Below, one piece after another: positions 43,287 to 52,714 of a stretch of 64,000 bases of DNA. The notes beneath the pieces are model-generated. The model was given only the letters and a program-made list of their open reading frames with translations, made no database searches and had not been told where the DNA came from. The first letter of the stretch is position 1, and every line of letters starts with the position of its first letter. The position numbers and the translations under genes were made by a program. The stretch comes from Candidatus Gastranaerophilales bacterium (GTDB taxonomy: Bacteria > Cyanobacteriota > Vampirovibrionia > Gastranaerophilales > Gastranaerophilaceae). The DNA is taken from the NCBI GenBank assembly GCA_900552525.1, contig UNSK01000002.1, forward strand, positions 1-64,000, in the 5' to 3' direction.

Positions 43287-45446
43287 TTATAATTGATGAG
43301 CTTTGTTTATTAATATATTGATAACATTGCTTGATATAATTTCTGCTTTTGCTTTATATTGAGCTTTGTTTTCCTGTCCAAAAAGTAAGCTTTTACTGTA
43401 GAATACCTTATAGTCGCAAATTATTTTAGATATAAGATTGTTCATTTTAGGAACCATTTGTTTATTATTTTTGAGTAATCCTTGAATTTGCTCTATGTTG
43501 CTTGCAAGTCCATGCATACCATATATAGCAGATTCTGGTGATTTTATGCAGCTTCTGTCAAAATCTCTGATAAAGCTTACAATTTTCAGCTTAATTTTAT
43601 TTAGCTCTGATTGAGTAGGAGGTTTGCGATAAATGTCATATAATCTGTTAAGTTCTTCGTTAACCTTTGCATCTTCACTATGTTTTAAGAGCTGAATGCT
43701 GTATTCATTTGAGTCAGCTTCTTTGCAGCGCGGATAGAGGGTGCGGTAAACTTTTTCCGGAGAATCTGAATAAGAAGCAAATACATCTAATGCAGCCATG
43801 CTTCCGGCAGCAGTTTCAAGTTCCAATTCAGTTTTTATGAAATTATTTATACTGTCTAATGCCGGTTTTTCGAGTATACGCTCGTCGTCAATCTTGTCTG
43901 CAATATTACGCGTTGCAATGCTGAGTTTTGCATTTTCTGTCATCATAGGGTGTTTAAGTGTAAAATTAATAAGCATATTTACGAATTTCGGCGGGAAGCC
44001 AAAATATTCTTTTCTTAAATAATCTCCTAAGAATTCGTCCAAATTACCGGTAATTGCGACTTCATTTCCATTAACACCTTTGAGCATATAGACTTGAGCA
44101 TTATTATCCTGCGCAACTTCTTTTAGAAGTTCTGTTGCGTTTTTCTTTATTATTGCAGGAGCGGTTTCTTCTATTTCTCCGTAACGCCATTTGAAGTGTT
44201 CATCCCATTTGCTCTGGAGTTTTTCATGTTCTGCATATTTTTGTAAGCGAGTAGGAACAATTGTCTGGGTATAATCAAGAAGTTCTACAAATCTTTGCGG
44301 TACAAAGTCAATCGGCTTAGTGTTTTCTACTCCTTCTTTTATAACCTGGTATTCACTATTTATAGGAATCATACCGCCGCTTTCATAAGTTTCTTCGAAA
44401 AGTTCAATGGTATCGGTTATTGCTGTTGAGTATTGTTCCAGCAACTCCGGTTTAGCCTTCCAGAAACGGGCGAAAAAGTTTTCGCTGTCTTTATTTGTTT
44501 CGGCAAATAATTTCTCTTCTTCTGAGAGATGTATTCTATCGGCCGCAATTGTCATAATCGGGCTTAGATATTTTACGATAAATGCGGCTTCCGGATCGTC
44601 TTTTGTAAAACGTCTGCGGATTGCTTTTTCAAGCTGCTCTACATCACCTTTGCTTTTTTTAATGTCATCTTTCAAAAGTTGTTTTTGGTACTTTTTTAAA
44701 GCGTATTTTCTTGTATATTTTTTTTCCGGTTCTGTCGTATGTTGTTTTTTTACTAGTTCTTTTTTTAACTGTGATTTATTTTGTTTCGGCAAATCTACAA
44801 AGAACTTCTTGTACTCATCTCTTGTTGCAATAAAAGAGTTCCAAAAATCTGTTTTTGGATACTGAATGCCGTATGCAGATGTTGTGCCGTAAGTAATCGG
44901 CTGGGTTATTGCTCCTTTATACTCAGGGTTAAGATCTTTTTCGTAGAAATCTTTATTGATTTCTTTTATTGTTTTACCTTCCAGATAAATTTTTCTGAGC
45001 AGGTAAATACCCAGATTGTCAGAACCGTCCTTAAAAAGAGGGGTGTCAGAAAGTTCGCGTGATAGCTTAATATCTGCTAAAATTCCGGTTCGGCCTTTTA
45101 GATTTGCATCATGCAAATTACTGAATTCCGGATAAATATCTTTTACTTCGTCAAAATTTTCAGTAACTTCAAGGTACTTAAAACTTTCATTCATAATTTG
45201 CTCCGGCGGAATGTGCTTTCTTACTTCATAATTTTCTTGAAGGTACTTTTTCATCCTTTCAGGCATATGCCGGACATTAAATTCCTGTTCGTAAAAATTT
45301 TCCGGTGTTCGGCCGCGGAAATTAATGTTGAAATCCTGATATGCATTCATCTGCATTGGTATTGTTTGGGTTGTATTTGTCTTGTTATTCTTTTTGTTTT
45401 GATAATAGTATTTATTTTCGGCTAATTGTATTTTTGTAATCTTCAT
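43287..45446 (-). CDS. Large tagged hypothetical protein
   Basis: 719 residues. The N-terminus MKITKIQLAENKYYYQ is followed by a Asn/Lys/Thr-rich linker and NINFRGRTPENFYEQEF at about residue 40, a longer version of the shared tag. The rest is soluble, predicted mostly alpha-helical, with many charged residues; no catalytic motif or membrane segment is seen. AAGGAG precedes the ATG and motif copy 6 lies just upstream. Its size and lack of known domains make it a candidate effector or cytoskeletal protein, but I infer no function. Confidence 0.7.
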   Translation of the reverse strand: MKITKIQLAENKYYYQNKKNNKTNTTQTIPMQMNAYQDFNINFRGRTPENFYEQEFNVRHMPERMKKYLQENYEVRKHIPPEQIMNESFKYLEVTENFDEVKDIYPEFSNLHDANLKGRTGILADIKLSRELSDTPLFKDGSDNLGIYLLRKIYLEGKTIKEINKDFYEKDLNPEYKGAITQPITYGTTSAYGIQYPKTDFWNSFIATRDEYKKFFVDLPKQNKSQLKKELVKKQHTTEPEKKYTRKYALKKYQKQLLKDDIKKSKGDVEQLEKAIRRRFTKDDPEAAFIVKYLSPIMTIAADRIHLSEEEKLFAETNKDSENFFARFWKAKPELLEQYSTAITDTIELFEETYESGGMIPINSEYQVIKEGVENTKPIDFVPQRFVELLDYTQTIVPTRLQKYAEHEKLQSKWDEHFKWRYGEIEETAPAIIKKNATELLKEVAQDNNAQVYMLKGVNGNEVAITGNLDEFLGDYLRKEYFGFPPKFVNMLINFTLKHPMMTENAKLSIATRNIADKIDDERILEKPALDSINNFIKTELELETAAGSMAALDVFASYSDSPEKVYRTLYPRCKEADSNEYSIQLLKHSEDAKVNEELNRLYDIYRKPPTQSELNKIKLKIVSFIRDFDRSCIKSPESAIYGMHGLASNIEQIQGLLKNNKQMVPKMNNLISKIICDYKVFYSKSLLFGQENKAQYKAKAEIISSNVINILINKAHQL

Positions 45447-45465
45447 AATTATCTCCTTTAAGTAT

Positions 45466-45492
45466 CAAAACATCAAAAAAATATTTTTGCTA
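45466..45492 (-). promoter_or_regulatory. Promoter-like motif, copy 6
   Basis: TAGCAAA (45492-45486), 14 bases, GTTTTG (45471-45466) on the minus strand. The opposite strand starts a divergent gene within 30 bases. Confidence 0.5.
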
Positions 45493-45513
45493 GCATTTGA
45501 CAGTTATGGTTTA

Positions 45514-46173
45514 ATGAATATTATGTTCAAGGATTTGAAAAACAGTGTTGATTACTATATTCGCTCACATACAAAGTTTTCTCGAAAAAATTATAAAGGT
45601 GAAGTAAATAATGACGAGGCTGCGTATGTTTTTGATATTCTTACGCGCTATATGAATCCGAAGCCTGAAGGAAGTTTGAAAATTCTTGATATAGGTTCAA
45701 AAAATTGGGCGTATGTTAAAGGCGAGTATGATTTTTTTAGAAAATATTGTGATAATCTAACTCTTGATGGTGTGGAAATTGATGCTTACAGACTTTATGC
45801 AAATTTATATTCGCGTTTTGAAGCTGCAAAATTCTATATAAAAAATCTTGAAGGTGTTAGATATTATGCTGATGATTTGATGAATATTTCAGATAAATAT
45901 GATTATATTATCTGGCTTCTGCCTTTTGTAACACCTTATCCGCTGGAGCAATGGGGACTGCCTAAAAATTATTTTATGCCTCAAAGATTATTGGAGCACG
46001 CATGTGAAATATTGAAAAAAGAAATGCTTATTGTAAATCAAGGAGAGCAGGAGGCAAAAATTCAACAAACTCTGATTGATAGAACAGGGTTGAAATATAA
46101 ATTTCTTGGTGAAATAAAAAGCAGCATTGAAATTTTTAAAAATCCTCGCTATGGATTTTTGGTTTCAAAATGA
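45514..46173 (+). CDS. Class I SAM-dependent methyltransferase-like protein
   Basis: About 219 residues from the ATG at 45514; the frame is open from 45487 and another ATG lies at 45523, with no Shine-Dalgarno sequence for any of them. LKILDIGSKNWAYVKG fits SAM motif I loosely (usual 'vLDiGcG-x-G'), followed by LDGVEIDAYRLYAN (motif II acidic residue) and YDYIIWLLPFVTP (motif IV region). Substrate is unknown. It is divergent from the large tagged gene and shares its short upstream region. Confidence 0.65.
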   Translation: MNIMFKDLKNSVDYYIRSHTKFSRKNYKGEVNNDEAAYVFDILTRYMNPKPEGSLKILDIGSKNWAYVKGEYDFFRKYCDNLTLDGVEIDAYRLYANLYSRFEAAKFYIKNLEGVRYYADDLMNISDKYDYIIWLLPFVTPYPLEQWGLPKNYFMPQRLLEHACEILKKEMLIVNQGEQEAKIQQTLIDRTGLKYKFLGEIKSSIEIFKNPRYGFLVSK

Positions 46174-46175
46174 TA

Positions 46176-46203
46176 AAAGGCCGGACTTTAGTCCGGCCTT
46201 TCT
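46176..46203. terminator. Bidirectional terminator between the methyltransferase-like gene and hsp20
   Basis: AAAGGCCGGAC (46176-46186) and GTCCGGCCTTT (46191-46201), loop TTTA, 11-bp perfect stem. Confidence 0.88.
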
Positions 46204-46204
46204 A

Positions 46205-46660
46205 TTAATTAACAGTAAGTTTTTTTATACCTTCTTTTTCTGCTGCCAGTTTTGGTGCTTCTATACGCAGAATACCGTGTTCAAGTTTTGCTGATGTTTT
46301 TTCAACATCAATTTCCTGAGGGAAGTAAACAGTTCTTGAAAATTCGCCGTAGCGGAATTCTGATTTTCTATAACCTTTGGTATCTTCTTTGTTTTCTTCC
46401 TCTTTTTTAGCATTAATTGTGATATGGTTTTTGTCTATATCAATATCTAAATCTTCTTTCTTAACACCAGGCAGCTCTGCTTTAACAGTGTATTCTTTAT
46501 CTTTTTCATGCAGTTCAACAGGCATTGCCAGTTTATCTATTTCTTCGTTATAAATATACTCAGGAAAGAAACTGTCAAAGTTTCTGTTTAGAATAGAGCT
46601 GATTTCGTCATTTACTGATTTAATAAAACCGTCCGGTGATTTTTTAATTAAGAATTTCAT
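46205..46660 (-). CDS. Small heat-shock protein, Hsp20/alpha-crystallin family
   Basis: 151 residues with the alpha-crystallin domain: MPVELHEKDKEYTVKAELPGVKKEDLDIDIDKN-type first half, GEFSRTVYFPQEIDV and the terminal LEHGILRIEAPK (consensus 'A-x-x-x-n-GvL-x-I-x-x-P'). It holds unfolding proteins for refolding by chaperones. GGAGA precedes the ATG. The 246-base upstream gap shows no sigma-32 or CIRCE element that I can read. Confidence 0.9.
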   Translation of the reverse strand: MKFLIKKSPDGFIKSVNDEISSILNRNFDSFFPEYIYNEEIDKLAMPVELHEKDKEYTVKAELPGVKKEDLDIDIDKNHITINAKKEEENKEDTKGYRKSEFRYGEFSRTVYFPQEIDVEKTSAKLEHGILRIEAPKLAAEKEGIKKLTVN

Positions 46661-46906
46661 AATATTCTCCTTTCATTTTTCAGATCTATTACTTTCAACA
46701 CTAATATTATTACTCTGTTTATTTATAAGTCCGGATTTCTTAACCAAAATTTAACAGTTGGGATTATTTGCCTGAATTATTTATTTAATGTCTTGCACTA
46801 AGTTCTAATAGACTTTCTTTTAACAGTGTAACCCCAAAAACTAAACTAACAGGTAATTTATGTTAGTGAATAAACCTTTACAATTGCTGTATGGAGATAT
46901 GTAGTT

Positions 46907-47218
46907 ATGGAAAAATTTCAGAATAAATATTTAGAAATAAAAAACATCAGCAAAGATATCGTTAATTGGGTTGAAGATGTCGCAGAAGAAAACAACTGCA
47001 AAATTGAACGCAAGGAATGGAAAAGCAAATATAACAGCTATGTTGTTTATGATTACGAACCTTTTTGTTCTGAAGGGTTCGAGATAAATATTCTTCTGAG
47101 CTCTTTTGATATATCCTATCTTAACTTTATAAAATATCTGTATAATGAAAAATTAAGCACTATAGAATACTTGGATAATTGTATAAAAATTCCGGCGATA
47201 AAAAACTATTCACATTAA
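46907..47218 (+). CDS. Small hypothetical protein
   Basis: 103 residues, soluble, mixed alpha/beta, with several tryptophans and tyrosines (IVNWVEDVAEENNCKIERKEW near the N-terminus). No recognised domain or signal. GGAGA lies about ten bases before the ATG. The preceding gap contains a CTAACA/TGTTAG inverted repeat near 46843-46867. Coding status is likely from the ribosome site and length, but not certain. Confidence 0.55.
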   Translation: MEKFQNKYLEIKNISKDIVNWVEDVAEENNCKIERKEWKSKYNSYVVYDYEPFCSEGFEINILLSSFDISYLNFIKYLYNEKLSTIEYLDNCIKIPAIKNYSH

Positions 47219-47304
47219 ATAAAATTGTTATATAATATTCTTTAGGGGTAAATGGAACTTGCTTGCAGTTACTCTTACAGGTTAGACGGTTAAGGAATAT
47301 TATT

Positions 47305-48543
47305 ATGCAAGAATTTTTTAATGACTACGTACAATCACTGGAAACATATATTATGTTCCGTATAAAAGAAACTGTAGCAAAGATAACGCCGGAGTTGAAA
47401 GCAAAGAACAGAGCACCGATTATGTTGTCTATGGGGGCGCCTACGGCTGCTCCGCCAAAGGCTTTGACCGAAACTCTTAAGACTGTGCTTGATGAAAAAG
47501 GTATACATCTGTATTCATCGCCTAAGGGTGAAAAGTATTATCGTGATGCGGTTGCAAAACGTATGAAAGAACGCTTTAATGTTGAGTTAAATCCTGATAC
47601 CGAGATTTTCTCGCTTATTGGTTCAAAAGAAGGACTTGCTAATTTTATAAGAGTTTTAATTAATCCGACTACAAGGGAAGAAGACAAAGAAATTATTCTT
47701 ATACCTGATCCGGGCTATGCTTCTTATGGGGAGATGGTTAAGGTTTCCGGCGGGAAAGCTTTTGCTGTTCCTTTGACTCCGGAAAATAATTTTATGCCTG
47801 ATATGGAAGAAGTGTGGGCAGATTTGATTAAGCAGGGATATAATCCTAAAAAAGTCAAAGCTCTATTAATTAATTACCCTAATAATCCTCTTGGTGCGAC
47901 TGCAACTCGCGAGTATTACAAAAGTCTTGTTGACTTCTGCAAAAAACACCATATTTTATTAATTTCTGATGCAGCATATGTTGACATGTACTTCAAACCG
48001 GAACTTAAACCAATGAGTATTCTGGAAATTGAAGGTGCCAAGGATATTGCTGTTGAATTTTTCAGTTTTTCAAAACCTTATGCAATAACTGGCTGGCGTT
48101 TGGGCTGGATTTGCGGAAACTCTGAAGCTGTAAAGATTTTTGGTAAGTTAAAATCAACGTTAGATTCAGGGCTGTTTAAAGCTTTACAAAAAGCATGTGC
48201 GGAAATTTTGAACTCCAAAGAGGGAGAACAATATATTAAAGAAGCTAATGAAAGGTTCAAAAGAAATCAGGAAGTTTTTGTAAAAGGGCTCAGGGAAGAA
48301 CTTGGCTGGGGTGATTTTAATATCCCTGATGCAACTTTTTATCTGTGGCTTCCAATCCCTCCGAGATATAAATCATCTGTTGAATTTACGGATGAGCTTA
48401 TGTATAAATCCGGAGTAATCGCTGTACCGGGGGATGCTTTCGGGGATAACGGAAAAGGATTTTTCAGAGCATCAATTGTTTGTTCGGAAGATGAGCTTAA
48501 AGAAGTTATCAAAAGAATGAAAGAGGATGGATTCCACTTTTAG
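47305..48543 (+). CDS. PLP-dependent class I aminotransferase, LL-diaminopimelate aminotransferase-like
   Basis: 412 residues from the ATG at 47305, preceded by AAGGAA; the frame is open 14 codons further. Fold-type I landmarks: SMGAPTAAPP, SLIGSKEGLANF, PDPGYASYG, NYPNNPLGA, ISDAAY and the PLP lysine in FSFSKPYAITGWRLGW. The closing region has FRASIV with the substrate-carboxylate arginine. The pattern 'dPGY..Y' and 'SFSK-x-y-x-iTGWRlG' fits the DapL/aspartate aminotransferase group. In a DapL role it would shortcut lysine and peptidoglycan precursor synthesis. The exact substrate is not certain. Confidence 0.75.
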   Translation: MQEFFNDYVQSLETYIMFRIKETVAKITPELKAKNRAPIMLSMGAPTAAPPKALTETLKTVLDEKGIHLYSSPKGEKYYRDAVAKRMKERFNVELNPDTEIFSLIGSKEGLANFIRVLINPTTREEDKEIILIPDPGYASYGEMVKVSGGKAFAVPLTPENNFMPDMEEVWADLIKQGYNPKKVKALLINYPNNPLGATATREYYKSLVDFCKKHHILLISDAAYVDMYFKPELKPMSILEIEGAKDIAVEFFSFSKPYAITGWRLGWICGNSEAVKIFGKLKSTLDSGLFKALQKACAEILNSKEGEQYIKEANERFKRNQEVFVKGLREELGWGDFNIPDATFYLWLPIPPRYKSSVEFTDELMYKSGVIAVPGDAFGDNGKGFFRASIVCSEDELKEVIKRMKEDGFHF

Positions 48544-48567
48544 CAAAAAATTTTTTTACAGGTTTTA
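48541..48567 (+). promoter_or_regulatory. Promoter-like motif, copy 7
   Basis: TAGCAAA (48541-48547, its TAG being the previous stop codon), 14 bases, GTTTTA (48562-48567), then seven bases to the ATG at 48575 without a ribosome site. Confidence 0.5.
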
Positions 48568-48574
48568 ATATGCT

Positions 48575-49186
48575 ATGAACATTCAACCTGTTAATAATAC
48601 AAATTTTAAATCAACTTATCCTGTAGTGCACTGGGTTGCAGAAACAAACGGGAGTTACGCTCCTGTTGCTAATTTGCAGATTGTAAAGAAACTTCAGGGT
48701 AAGATTATAAGAATGCTGAACAAACCTCTTGTATCAAGCACAAAACCTATGGAGCCTCTTGAACAAAGGCTGAGAGCATATATCGGAGTTTGTGATGCAG
48801 ATTATAGAAATAATCCGAACGTGAGATCTTTTTATAACAGAACAGATGCTGCTCCTGTTTCGTATGTTATTTCCGGCGAAGATGTCGGAATTTTTGAAAA
48901 TAATCTTGCTAAAAATATAGGACGTGCAAAGAGCAATGCGCGGGAACTATTGAGCAAACCATATTCTCCGGAAACCATGGAAGCGATAAAACTGTATAAC
49001 AGGGAAGGTTTAAAGTTTGTTCAGAATAACTCAAAGCAGATAAAAGATAAAAATGGAATAATTTACATGCTGCATACAAAATTTGAGATAATAAGAAACC
49101 GTATGGGAAAAATTAAGGACTATAAGTTTGTAGAGGCAAGGTTTTTACCCTCCGGCGGACATGGCAGTTCACTTGGCAAAATGTAG
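48575..49186 (+). CDS. Tagged hypothetical protein
   Basis: 203 residues starting with the compact tag MNIQPVNNTNFKSTYP. The body is basic and helical, with a conserved-looking central block (LEQRLRAYIGVCDADYRNNPNV) and a Gly/Ser end (SGGHGSSLGKM). There is no membrane segment or known domain. It starts 31 bases after the aminotransferase, under motif copy 7, with no Shine-Dalgarno sequence, so a leaderless transcript is likely. Confidence 0.65.
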   Translation: MNIQPVNNTNFKSTYPVVHWVAETNGSYAPVANLQIVKKLQGKIIRMLNKPLVSSTKPMEPLEQRLRAYIGVCDADYRNNPNVRSFYNRTDAAPVSYVISGEDVGIFENNLAKNIGRAKSNARELLSKPYSPETMEAIKLYNREGLKFVQNNSKQIKDKNGIIYMLHTKFEIIRNRMGKIKDYKFVEARFLPSGGHGSSLGKM

Positions 49187-49282
49187 CTCTTGACTTTAAA
49201 AACTTAGCATGTATTATAAGAATATACCGAGCGGGGGTAAATGATTTAGATAAAAGTAACCCACCAGCTTGGTGAATTATTC

Positions 49283-49357
49283 GCGGGGGTAATTCAGTGG
49301 TAGAATGCCTCCTTGCCAAGGAGGATGTCGCGAGTTCGAGCCTCGTCTCCCGCTCCA
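49283..49357 (+). tRNA. tRNA-Gly (anticodon GCC)
   Basis: A 75-base cloverleaf with acceptor GCGGGGG/CTCCCGC, anticodon arm CCTCC-TTGCCAA-GGAGG giving GCC, T-arm GCGAG-TTCGAGC-CTCGT, discriminator T and encoded CCA. A partial copy of the 5' end (GCGGGGGTAA) lies about 50 bases upstream. Confidence 0.95.
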
Positions 49358-49367
49358 TTAAAAAAAT

Positions 49368-49392
49368 AAAAAAGCCGTTAAGGCTTTTTTTT
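49368..49392 (+). terminator. Terminator after tRNA-Gly(GCC)
   Basis: AAAAAAGCC and GGCTTTTTT around a GTTAA loop, ending in a T-run, ten bases after the tRNA. Confidence 0.75.
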
Positions 49393-49410
49393 GTATCGGG
49401 GGTTTATGTG

Positions 49411-50814
49411 ATGAAGCAGATGCAGAAATATTTATATTTTGCTTTATTGGCTCTGTTTTTTCTATTAGGTTTAACCCTTCGCGCTAAACTTTATATTGCC
49501 AGCAATGTATTTTCTGATGATGAATGCAGGCTTGTGTTAAGCATTCTGAATAAAAATATCTGGGAATCATTTTTGTTTCTTGGAAGCGCACAGTCAGCAC
49601 CGCCTCTCTTTATCTTTTGTACAAAGATGATTACTGCTGTTTTCGGATTCAGTGAACATGCTGCAAAGTTTATTCCATTCGTTTCATCTGTTGCAGCAAT
49701 ATACTTTTTTTATAAATGCTGTACACAGTATTTCAAGAAAAATTACACAAGATTAGCAGCTGTTTTTATATTTGCTATATGCCAGCCTTTAATTGCTTTT
49801 TCAAGTATTTTTAAACAGTATTCCACAGATGTCCTGATTGCATGTATTTGTCTGTATTATTTCCCGAAAATAAAAGAATTCGACCGAAAAAAGCTTATTA
49901 TTACAGGTGTTGGTATTTGTATTCTGCCTTTTATTTCTCTGCCGTCACTGTTTTTTATAGGCGCGTTTCTTCTGAAAAATTTTAAAAACACATTCAAACT
50001 TCTTTTACCTCTCGCTGCAACGATGATTCTGTATTATTTTTTCAATCTGGCACCTGCGAAGCTTGATTTGGATACACATTTCCCGAATTACTGGAACGAT
50101 GGCTTTTTTGGATTTTCTTTCAGCGATTTTTTAAGGTTTCTGGTCTTGAATATCAAGTTTTATTTTGTTCCTAATACCTTTTCTCTACCGGCAATTATTC
50201 TCTTTATCTGGGGGATTTGCCTGTTTATTAGAGAAAAATGCAGTTATATATTGTTAAGTTTGCTCCTTGTTTTTATGGCAGCATTTATGCATATTTATCC
50301 TCTTAGCGGGCGGGTCGGTTTATATTTCATTCCGGTTATGATTATCTTTATGCTCAAACCTTTAGAAACTGGAAAATGGATTGCTGTAGCTGTTGTTCTT
50401 GTATTTTTTAGTTTTTGTAAATATGACTTAAATTACATGAAAAATATAACTACTTTTGACTATTTCGTTTCCTGCTCGCCGAAAAATCTACTTGAGGTAA
50501 TAAAAGATAAATTTAATCCCAAGAAGGATATTGTTCTCTGTAATTCAGCTTCAACACCAAGTTATTTGTTTTATTCCAATAAACTCGGTTTTTATACGGA
50601 TAATATTTTTGAAATGCCGTTGACCTCTACTGAAAAAGAAGCGGTGTTCCATTATCTAAACGGTCTTCAAAACGGGAAGGGATACTGGTTTTATCTGGTT
50701 AAGGACTATAACAATTTCAGGCTTTATCCTCAGATTTTCGAATGGTTGAAAGGTGAAAATGTAAAATATTCGTTTAATGAACGCGATTCATATTTATTTT
50801 ACGTAGAAAAATAA
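49411..50814 (+). CDS. GT-C family integral membrane glycosyltransferase (ArnT/PMT-like)
   Basis: 467 residues from the ATG at 49411; the open frame begins inside the tRNA, so the earlier start is not used. About ten transmembrane helices. The first extracytoplasmic loop carries acidic residues (FSDDECRLVL), the place of the catalytic D/E in GT-C enzymes that use polyprenyl-phosphate sugars. The C-terminal ~120 residues form a soluble domain. It probably transfers a sugar to a lipid or protein on the outer face of the inner membrane. Acceptor unknown. GGGGG lies before the ATG. Confidence 0.7.
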   Translation: MKQMQKYLYFALLALFFLLGLTLRAKLYIASNVFSDDECRLVLSILNKNIWESFLFLGSAQSAPPLFIFCTKMITAVFGFSEHAAKFIPFVSSVAAIYFFYKCCTQYFKKNYTRLAAVFIFAICQPLIAFSSIFKQYSTDVLIACICLYYFPKIKEFDRKKLIITGVGICILPFISLPSLFFIGAFLLKNFKNTFKLLLPLAATMILYYFFNLAPAKLDLDTHFPNYWNDGFFGFSFSDFLRFLVLNIKFYFVPNTFSLPAIILFIWGICLFIREKCSYILLSLLLVFMAAFMHIYPLSGRVGLYFIPVMIIFMLKPLETGKWIAVAVVLVFFSFCKYDLNYMKNITTFDYFVSCSPKNLLEVIKDKFNPKKDIVLCNSASTPSYLFYSNKLGFYTDNIFEMPLTSTEKEAVFHYLNGLQNGKGYWFYLVKDYNNFRLYPQIFEWLKGENVKYSFNERDSYLFYVEK

Positions 50815-50823
50815 TAAGGTATT

Positions 50824-51174
50824 ATGTCAAATATTTCGGTTGGTAAAAAAGGTGAAGAACTGGCAAGAGATTATCTCTCAAAGCTTGGATATAAAATACT
50901 TGAGTGTAACAAAAGGTTTTCAAGATTTTGCGAAATCGATATTATTGCACTGGATAAAAATACGTTAGTGTTTGTAGAAGTTAAGACGAGAACAACAGAA
51001 GTTTGCGGGCATCCTTTTGAGGCTGTAACCAGAACAAAATACAATCACATAAAACAGGGTATTTTTATGTATTTGAAAGATTATCCAGAGTATAAAAAAT
51101 TCAGAATAGATGCGGTTTCTGTTCTTCTGAAGCCGGAAATAAAGATTGAACATTTGAAAAACGTATCTTTATGA
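50824..51174 (+). CDS. YraN family (UPF0102) nuclease-fold protein
   Basis: 116 residues. GKKGEELARDYLSKLGYKILE at the start, EIDIIALDKNTLVFVEVKTRT carrying the E-x-D-x10-ExK restriction-endonuclease-like active-site pattern, and RIDAVSVLL near the end. The family is thought to act on DNA or RNA, often encoded near rnhB or gat genes. It lies between the glycosyltransferase and gatB. Confidence 0.88.
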   Translation: MSNISVGKKGEELARDYLSKLGYKILECNKRFSRFCEIDIIALDKNTLVFVEVKTRTTEVCGHPFEAVTRTKYNHIKQGIFMYLKDYPEYKKFRIDAVSVLLKPEIKIEHLKNVSL

Positions 51175-51204
51175 TAAAATTTAAGTATAAAGTGAGGATT
51201 TATT

Positions 51205-52653
51205 ATGACAGAATTAAGAGATAAGTATGAAGTTGTTATAGGTCTGGAAGTTCATGCCCAGCTTAAAACAAAATCAAAAATATTTGCACCTGATTCAACA
51301 GAATTCGGTAATGAACAGAATACGCAGATCAGCCCTATTACTCTCGGTATGCCGGGTGTTCTGCCTGTTTTAAATAAAGAATGCGTAAATATGGGTATTC
51401 TTCTCGGACTTGCTTTGAATTGCGAAATCCCTTCAAGATGCAAATTCGACAGAAAACAGTATTTCTATCCTGACCTTCCGAAAGGATATCAGATTTCACA
51501 ATACGATGAGCCGATTTGTGTTAACGGGTATATTAACGTAAAGGGGAAAAGAATTGGTATAACAAGAGCGCATCTTGAAGAAGATGCAGGAAAACTTGTT
51601 CACGTTGGTGCAGCCGGTATTAACGGTGCAACATACTCACTCGTAGACTTAAACAGAGCAGGAACTCCGCTCCTTGAAATCGTTTCTGAACCTGATATGC
51701 GCTCAAGCGAAGAAGCCAGAAACTATATGGAAGAACTTCGTGAAATAGTAAGATACTTAGGCGTATGCGACGGAAACCTTGAAGAAGGTTCTATGAGATG
51801 CGATGCTAATATCTCTATTATGCCAAAAGGTTCAAAAGAATTTGGTACAAGAGCTGAAATAAAAAACGTAAACAGTTTCTCTGCTTTGCAAAGAGCTATT
51901 GAGTACGAAATTGACAGACAAATTGAGATTGTTGAAGAAGGCGGACAGGTCGTTCAAGAAACAAGACTCTGGGATGATAACTTAAAAGAAACCCGCTCTA
52001 TGAGAGGAAAAGAAGATGCTCACGATTACAGATACTTCCCTGAACCTGATTTGATGCCGCTTGAAATTTCAAGAGAATGGGTTGAAGAAATCAGGGCAAA
52101 AATGCCAGAACTTCCTGAGGCAAAACGTCAGAGATATATGGGATTAGGTTTGAGCGAATATGATGCTTGCGTCATCGTTGAACAAATGCCTTTAGCTCTG
52201 TTCTTTGATAAGGTGCTTGAACTGGGTGCGACTCCAAAGATTGCTGTAAACTTTATTATGGGCGAAATCGCTGCATACTTAAAAGAAAATAAAGTTGAGA
52301 TTACAGATACAAAATTAACACCTGAAAATCTTGCTGAATTAATCAGTCTTATTGAAAAAGGCACTATTTCAAACAACATTGGTAAACAAATTCTTGTAGA
52401 AGACATGATTACAAATGGTGAAAAGGCTTCTGCAATTGTTGAAAGAAAAGGCTTGAGCCAGATTTCAGATGAAGGCGCAATCAAGGCTGTTGTTGAAAAG
52501 GTTGTTAATTCTCATCCAAAAGAAATTGAAGCTTATAAAAATGGTAAAACAAATCTATTAGGCTTCTTTGTCGGTCAGGTTATGAAAGAAACCAAAGGCA
52601 GGGCAAATCCTAAGACAGTAAACGAACTTGTAAGACAAATTCTTGAAGCGTAA
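51205..52653 (+). CDS. gatB: Aspartyl/glutamyl-tRNA(Asn/Gln) amidotransferase subunit B
   Basis: 482 residues. VVIGLEVHAQLKTKSKIFAPDS at the start, GMPGVLPVLN, the catalytic-core blocks FDRKQYFYPDLPKGYQISQYD and VDLNRAGTPLLEIVSEPDM, SMRCDANISI, then the helical and YqeY-like C-terminal tail domain. With GatA and GatC, not in this window, it converts Glu-tRNA(Gln) or Asp-tRNA(Asn) to the amidated forms. A GAGG ribosome site precedes the ATG; a terminator follows. Confidence 0.96.
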   Translation: MTELRDKYEVVIGLEVHAQLKTKSKIFAPDSTEFGNEQNTQISPITLGMPGVLPVLNKECVNMGILLGLALNCEIPSRCKFDRKQYFYPDLPKGYQISQYDEPICVNGYINVKGKRIGITRAHLEEDAGKLVHVGAAGINGATYSLVDLNRAGTPLLEIVSEPDMRSSEEARNYMEELREIVRYLGVCDGNLEEGSMRCDANISIMPKGSKEFGTRAEIKNVNSFSALQRAIEYEIDRQIEIVEEGGQVVQETRLWDDNLKETRSMRGKEDAHDYRYFPEPDLMPLEISREWVEEIRAKMPELPEAKRQRYMGLGLSEYDACVIVEQMPLALFFDKVLELGATPKIAVNFIMGEIAAYLKENKVEITDTKLTPENLAELISLIEKGTISNNIGKQILVEDMITNGEKASAIVERKGLSQISDEGAIKAVVEKVVNSHPKEIEAYKNGKTNLLGFFVGQVMKETKGRANPKTVNELVRQILEA

Positions 52654-52661
52654 GATATGAT

Positions 52662-52692
52662 AAAGGACGGGGCATAAACCCTGTCCTTTTTA
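52662..52692 (+). terminator. gatB terminator
   Basis: AAAGGACGGGG (52662-52672) and CCCTGTCCTTT (52679-52689), one G-T pair, followed by T-rich sequence. Confidence 0.82.
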
Positions 52693-52714
52693 ATTATTAT
52701 TAAAGGAGGCTGTG

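Noticed and set aside
45496..45524. Sigma-70 promoter TTGACA with TATTAT for the gene at 45514
   Set aside because: The -10 would fall over the possible start codons, so transcription would begin after them; the true promoter is unclear.
49297..49410. N-terminal extension of the GT-C glycosyltransferase
   Set aside because: It would start inside tRNA-Gly(GCC) and run through its terminator; the ATG at 49411 is a better start.
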